In this document: positions 5,735 to 7,808 of the stretch, piece by piece
How the letters are laid out: every line of letters starts with the position of its first letter
How positions within the stretch are numbered: the stretch's first letter is position 1
NCBI GenBank assembly: GCA_028687525.1
Contig: JAQTZX010000051.1
Location: 1-7,808 of the forward strand
Origin: Candidatus Omnitrophota bacterium
GTDB taxonomy: Bacteria; Omnitrophota; Gorgyraeia; Gygaellales; Profunditerraquicolaceae
Length of the DNA stretch: 7,808 bases
Reading direction: 5' to 3'
Made by a program: the position numbers and the translations under genes
Notes under the pieces: model-generated
What the model saw: the letters and a program-made list of their open reading frames with translations, nothing else
Told to the model about the DNA's origin: nothing
Database searches by the model: none

Positions 5735-5938
5735 ATGGCAGACAAGCAGGAGATCGAGATATTCATCTCCGAAGACGGCCGCGTCAAATACCACATTAAA
5801 GGCATCAAAGGCAAAAAATGCGTCGACGCAGCCAAAGCGGCATTGTCTCCCCTGGGACAGATAAAAGATATGGAGTACACCTCCGAGTACTACGAGACGG
5901 AGGAAAAGAGTAAAACCCGGCAAAAGCTGGGACAATAG
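5735..5938 (+). CDS. DUF2997 protein
   Basis: This 67-aa protein, starting at ATG 5735 after a G-rich ribosome-site-like stretch (5726-5731), fits the short DUF2997 family. It has IEIFISEDGRVKYHIKGIKG (7-26) with a conserved-looking cysteine (C29), an alpha segment DAAKAALSPLG, and TSEYYE (49-54). The predicted fold is a small alpha/beta unit. Its function is unknown. DUF2997 and DUF1257 genes are often neighbours in bacteria, to my knowledge, and here they are 35 bp apart in the same orientation. It is the last protein gene of the operon. tRNA-Ser begins 39 bp further on, with no terminator or convincing promoter in the gap. Confidence 0.87.
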   Translation: MADKQEIEIFISEDGRVKYHIKGIKGKKCVDAAKAALSPLGQIKDMEYTSEYYETEEKSKTRQKLGQ

Positions 5939-5977
5939 ATTATTTTTCAAGCCCCGCAAGACTTAGCGAATGATTCA

Positions 5978-6069
5978 GGAGAGGTGCCGGAGCGGTCGAT
6001 CGGAGTTGCCTGCTAAGCAATTGGGCGGAGCAATCTGCCCCCTGGGTTCAAATCCCAGCCTCTCCGCCA
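5978..6069 (+). tRNA. tRNA-Ser (anticodon GCU) with encoded CCA
   Basis: This is a class II tRNA with a long variable arm. The acceptor stem is GGAGAGG 5978-5984 with CCTCTCC 6059-6065. The anticodon stem is 6005-6009 with 6017-6021, and anticodon GCT lies at 6012-6014. The variable arm GGGCGGA pairs with TCTGCCC, and the T stem CTGGG pairs with CCCAG around TTCAAAT. The discriminator is G6066 and CCA is encoded at 6067-6069. It reads AGC and AGU serine codons. It may be read through from the DUF2997 operon. Its 3' end takes part in the 16-bp inverted repeat and faces the serine recombinase gene. Confidence 0.96.
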
Positions 6070-6107
6070 TTTTTGCCCCAAGTTAAACTCAGGCAAAAAT
6101 GGCAGAG
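6062..6107. repeat. Inverted repeat that includes the tRNA-Ser 3' end
   Basis: CTCCGCCATTTTTGCC (6062-6077) is repeated in reverse as GGCAAAAATGGCAGAG (6092-6107), 15 of 16 positions, with a 14-nt spacer. The left arm begins inside the tRNA acceptor stem and includes CCA. It could be the tRNA terminator without a T-tract, or a trace of site-specific integration that copied the tRNA end in inverted orientation. Confidence 0.6.
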
Positions 6108-6200
6108 AATCGAAAATCGAGATTCGAAATTTGATTGTGTGAGATTTTCGATTCGGTCTATTCTCAACTATCGATTTTCAAAAACAAAGAAATCGAAAAT
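6107..6200. repeat. Cluster of ATCGAAAAT-type repeats
   Basis: GAATCGAAAATC (6107-6118) is perfectly repeated in reverse at 6143-6154. Further copies of the core are CGATTTTC at 6172-6179 (reverse) and AATCGAAAAT near 6191-6200 (direct). The cluster lies between tRNA-Ser and the end of the recombinase and runs into the last recombinase codons. It could hold recombinase or regulator binding sites. Confidence 0.45.
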
Positions 6201-7808
6201 ATTTGTAAGAAAGAAAGGTGACTGTCACGTTTTTCGTGACTGTCACCTTTCTTTTTCTCTTCTTCGCCGCCACCAGCCTTATCCTCACACCCCTTAACAA
6301 TCCCATAAAAATCATCCTTCTCTTCCAAAACCGGCTCCAACACAATATCCCCCATTAATTCCTTAAGCGCCATAGCCGAAGACACAGTATTTTTATTCAA
6401 CGTCTCCCGCAAATTCTCCAGCCGATGATCAATCCACTCCCTTGGCGGCGACTTAAAGCTATTATCTTTCTGAAACTCCAGAGATCCTATTTCTGCTGTT
6501 AATTCCTCATTTTTCTTTTCCGCTTCAGTTAAAGCCTCAAATACAGCCTTTGAAAGGCTTCCCATTCTAATAAAATTGAGATAGTTTTGTATTTCTTGCT
6601 GTATTTTTTCAAATTGAGCCCTTTTCTTCTTAACTAAATCAGGCATTTCATTAAACCCCTCGGCAGCTAATTTCTCTACGTTCTTATATACATATTCCAA
6701 GTTATCAACAGTCAATATCTTATCTTTAAGTTCATTAATAATTATTTCTTCAATTCTTTTACGAGGGATGGCGAGCGTATTTGTGCAGGTTTTGCGCCTG
6801 GCATTGTAGTAGCCGTAATAACCAGTGCCTTTGCCGCTAATAAGAACAATAGCTCCGCCACAAATTTTACATTTCATAAGCCCTGAAAACAAATGATTAG
6901 GGCTAGTATGTACGTAGCTTCTTTGTTGATAGAACGCCTTTTTCTTTTTGCTAACAGGCCAGGTTCCCTTTAATTCGAGCCATCGTTTTTGTGCTTTTTC
7001 CCAAATTTCCTTATTGATAATTATCAAGTCTTCCCGGTATATGGGAACTAGGTCTTTGGCAGGGCGGGGGATAACCTTTTTCTTCCCGGTCATAGGATCA
7101 CGGACGTTTTTGTACTTTCGCCAGTCCCATTTTCCGATATATTTCTCATTTTTAAGTATCCGGGATACCGTTGATATGTTCCAACCGCCATGCATATGCT
7201 TTTTTGTGGGGATTTTATCTTCATTTAGCTTTGTGGCTATTTTATGGACGCTATTCCCATTAATAAATTCGTTGAATATTCTTTGGATGACTTCAGCCTC
7301 TTCCGGGTTTATTTTATGAACTTTGCCTTCGTATTTGGCTTTACCTCTTTTATCGAGGCGTAATTCTCCAACCGGCTTACTGCAATAACCATATACATTT
7401 TCTCCGGCACTAAAACCACGCAGTTTTTGACCTTCTAAGCCACGCATAGTTTTCTTTCCTAGGTCATCCAGATATAATTCATTTATTAATCCCCGCATCT
7501 GGATGCCTAATTTTGAGTTTTCATCATCGGTAACTATGCCATCAGACACAGAAATTAGCTTAACCTGATAATAATTGAATTTAAGGACTAAGGTAAGCAT
7601 CTGGTGATTGCTTCTTGAAAGCCGCGAGAGGTCGTCAACGACTACAGCTTCAAATTCCTTATTTTCAGCAGCTTTATCTAAGGCTTGAAGCCCGGGTCGA
7701 TTTAGTAGGGAGCCGGACAGGGCTTCATCAATAAAGATATGATCATCGCTGATAGTGATGTCGTGGTCTTTACAGTAGTTTTTGCATACTCTGATCTGAT
7801 CATCAATG
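6164..7808 (-). CDS. Large serine recombinase (5' end outside the window)
   Basis: The minus-strand frame is open to the right edge and stops at TGA (6164-6166), giving 547 visible residues. A Met codon at 7598-7600 is internal. The visible part of the resolvase domain has DEALSGSLLNRPGLQALDKA (27-46) and VVVDDLSRLSRS (55-66). The Y-x-R-x-S motif with the catalytic serine lies beyond the edge. A Recombinase domain follows (about 130-235: RGFSAGENVYGY, PEEAEVIQRIFNEFINGNS, NISTVSRILKNEKYIG). Next come a zinc ribbon (C313/C316 with C341; a usual fourth Cys is not seen near YYGYYNARRKTC) and a coiled coil (about 380-470). Such enzymes integrate and excise phages, ICEs or cassettes. The last 25-30 residues are encoded by a palindrome and repeats and look acquired. 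The region is AT-rich compared with the operon. Confidence 0.92.
   Translation of the reverse strand, partial: IDDQIRVCKNYCKDHDITISDDHIFIDEALSGSLLNRPGLQALDKAAENKEFEAVVVDDLSRLSRSNHQMLTLVLKFNYYQVKLISVSDGIVTDDENSKLGIQMRGLINELYLDDLGKKTMRGLEGQKLRGFSAGENVYGYCSKPVGELRLDKRGKAKYEGKVHKINPEEAEVIQRIFNEFINGNSVHKIATKLNEDKIPTKKHMHGGWNISTVSRILKNEKYIGKWDWRKYKNVRDPMTGKKKVIPRPAKDLVPIYREDLIIINKEIWEKAQKRWLELKGTWPVSKKKKAFYQQRSYVHTSPNHLFSGLMKCKICGGAIVLISGKGTGYYGYYNARRKTCTNTLAIPRKRIEEIIINELKDKILTVDNLEYVYKNVEKLAAEGFNEMPDLVKKKRAQFEKIQQEIQNYLNFIRMGSLSKAVFEALTEAEKKNEELTAEIGSLEFQKDNSFKSPPREWIDHRLENLRETLNKNTVSSAMALKELMGDIVLEPVLEEKDDFYGIVKGCEDKAGGGEEEKKKGDSHEKRDSHLSFLQIFSISLFLKIDS
6211..6253. repeat. REP-like palindrome with 19-bp arms inside the recombinase 3' end
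   Basis: AAGAAAGGTGACTGTCACG (6211-6229) and its reverse complement (6235-6253) match at 18 of 19 positions around a TTTTT loop. Each arm contains GTGACTGTCAC, itself a near-perfect palindrome. It lies in the recombinase frame and encodes the GDSH...RDSH tail. Read on either strand it is flanked by T- or A-rich sequence, so it may also act as a bidirectional terminator between tRNA-Ser and the recombinase. Confidence 0.65.

Noticed and set aside
2837..5938. Anti-phage defence system built on the AAA ATPase
   Set aside because: There is no nuclease, protease, toxin or sensor domain, and the ATPase matches Ycf46 rather than defence AAA families; the nearby recombinase alone is not enough.
6107..6253. 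CRISPR array
   Set aside because: The repeats are irregular in spacing and orientation, with no constant repeat-spacer units and no cas gene in view.
6073..6297. A 74-aa + strand ORF after tRNA-Ser
   Set aside because: It is made of the repeat cluster and the palindrome and is antisense to the recombinase.
6948..7319. A 123-aa + strand ORF
   Set aside because: It is fully antisense to the conserved recombinase domain.
7598..7600. Internal Met as the recombinase start
   Set aside because: The frame stays open to the edge and the upstream codons encode conserved resolvase-domain motifs (DEALSG, DDLSRLSR).

Overview
This window looks like a chromosomal piece of an uncultured Gram-negative-type bacterium. 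It has a secreted YceI-like protein, bacterial tRNAs, a bacterial TadA and sigma70-like promoters. My best guess is Candidatus Omnitrophota (OP3) or a near relative. That rests mainly on the C-terminal tail of the first, cut-off gene, which resembles tails I associate with large Omnitrophota proteins; I could not check it by search.

Layout from left to right: (1) 1-591, the 3' end of a gene of unknown function. (2) 592-1206, a gene-free stretch with nested inverted repeats (691-783) and then a promoter (867-894) feeding an apparent structured small RNA (about 901-1032) that ends in a U-tract terminator. (3) 1207-1797, a secreted YceI-family protein. (4) 1844-1960, a clear promoter and tRNA-Arg(ACG), followed by tadA (2065-2550), the deaminase whose usual substrate is exactly this tRNA. 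(5) 2541-2808, a foldback (MITE-like) element of about 268 bp whose left end supplies the tadA stop codon. (6) 2837-5938, five tightly packed genes on the + strand: a 59-aa unknown, a Ycf46-like AAA ATPase, a double zinc-ribbon protein with a C-terminal membrane anchor, a DUF1257 (Ycf35-like) protein and a DUF2997 protein. (7) 5978-6069, tRNA-Ser(GCU). (8) 6062-6253, a cluster of inverted and direct repeats. (9) 6164 to the right edge, - strand, a large serine recombinase whose 5' end, including the catalytic serine, lies outside the window.

The most interesting part is the 2837-5938 operon. Ycf46 and Ycf35 are named after plastid and cyanobacterial reading frames. Here they sit with DUF2997, a tail-anchored zinc-ribbon protein and a new small ORF, in a context with no photosynthesis gene in view. 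The spacing (3 bp, a 4-bp overlap, 14 bp, 35 bp) argues that they are made together. A reasonable inference is a membrane-tethered AAA machine with small accessory subunits, but its substrate is unknown.

The right end looks like the edge of a mobile element next to a tRNA gene. The recombinase region is visibly more AT-rich than the operon, and its C-terminal tail is encoded by a REP-like palindrome.
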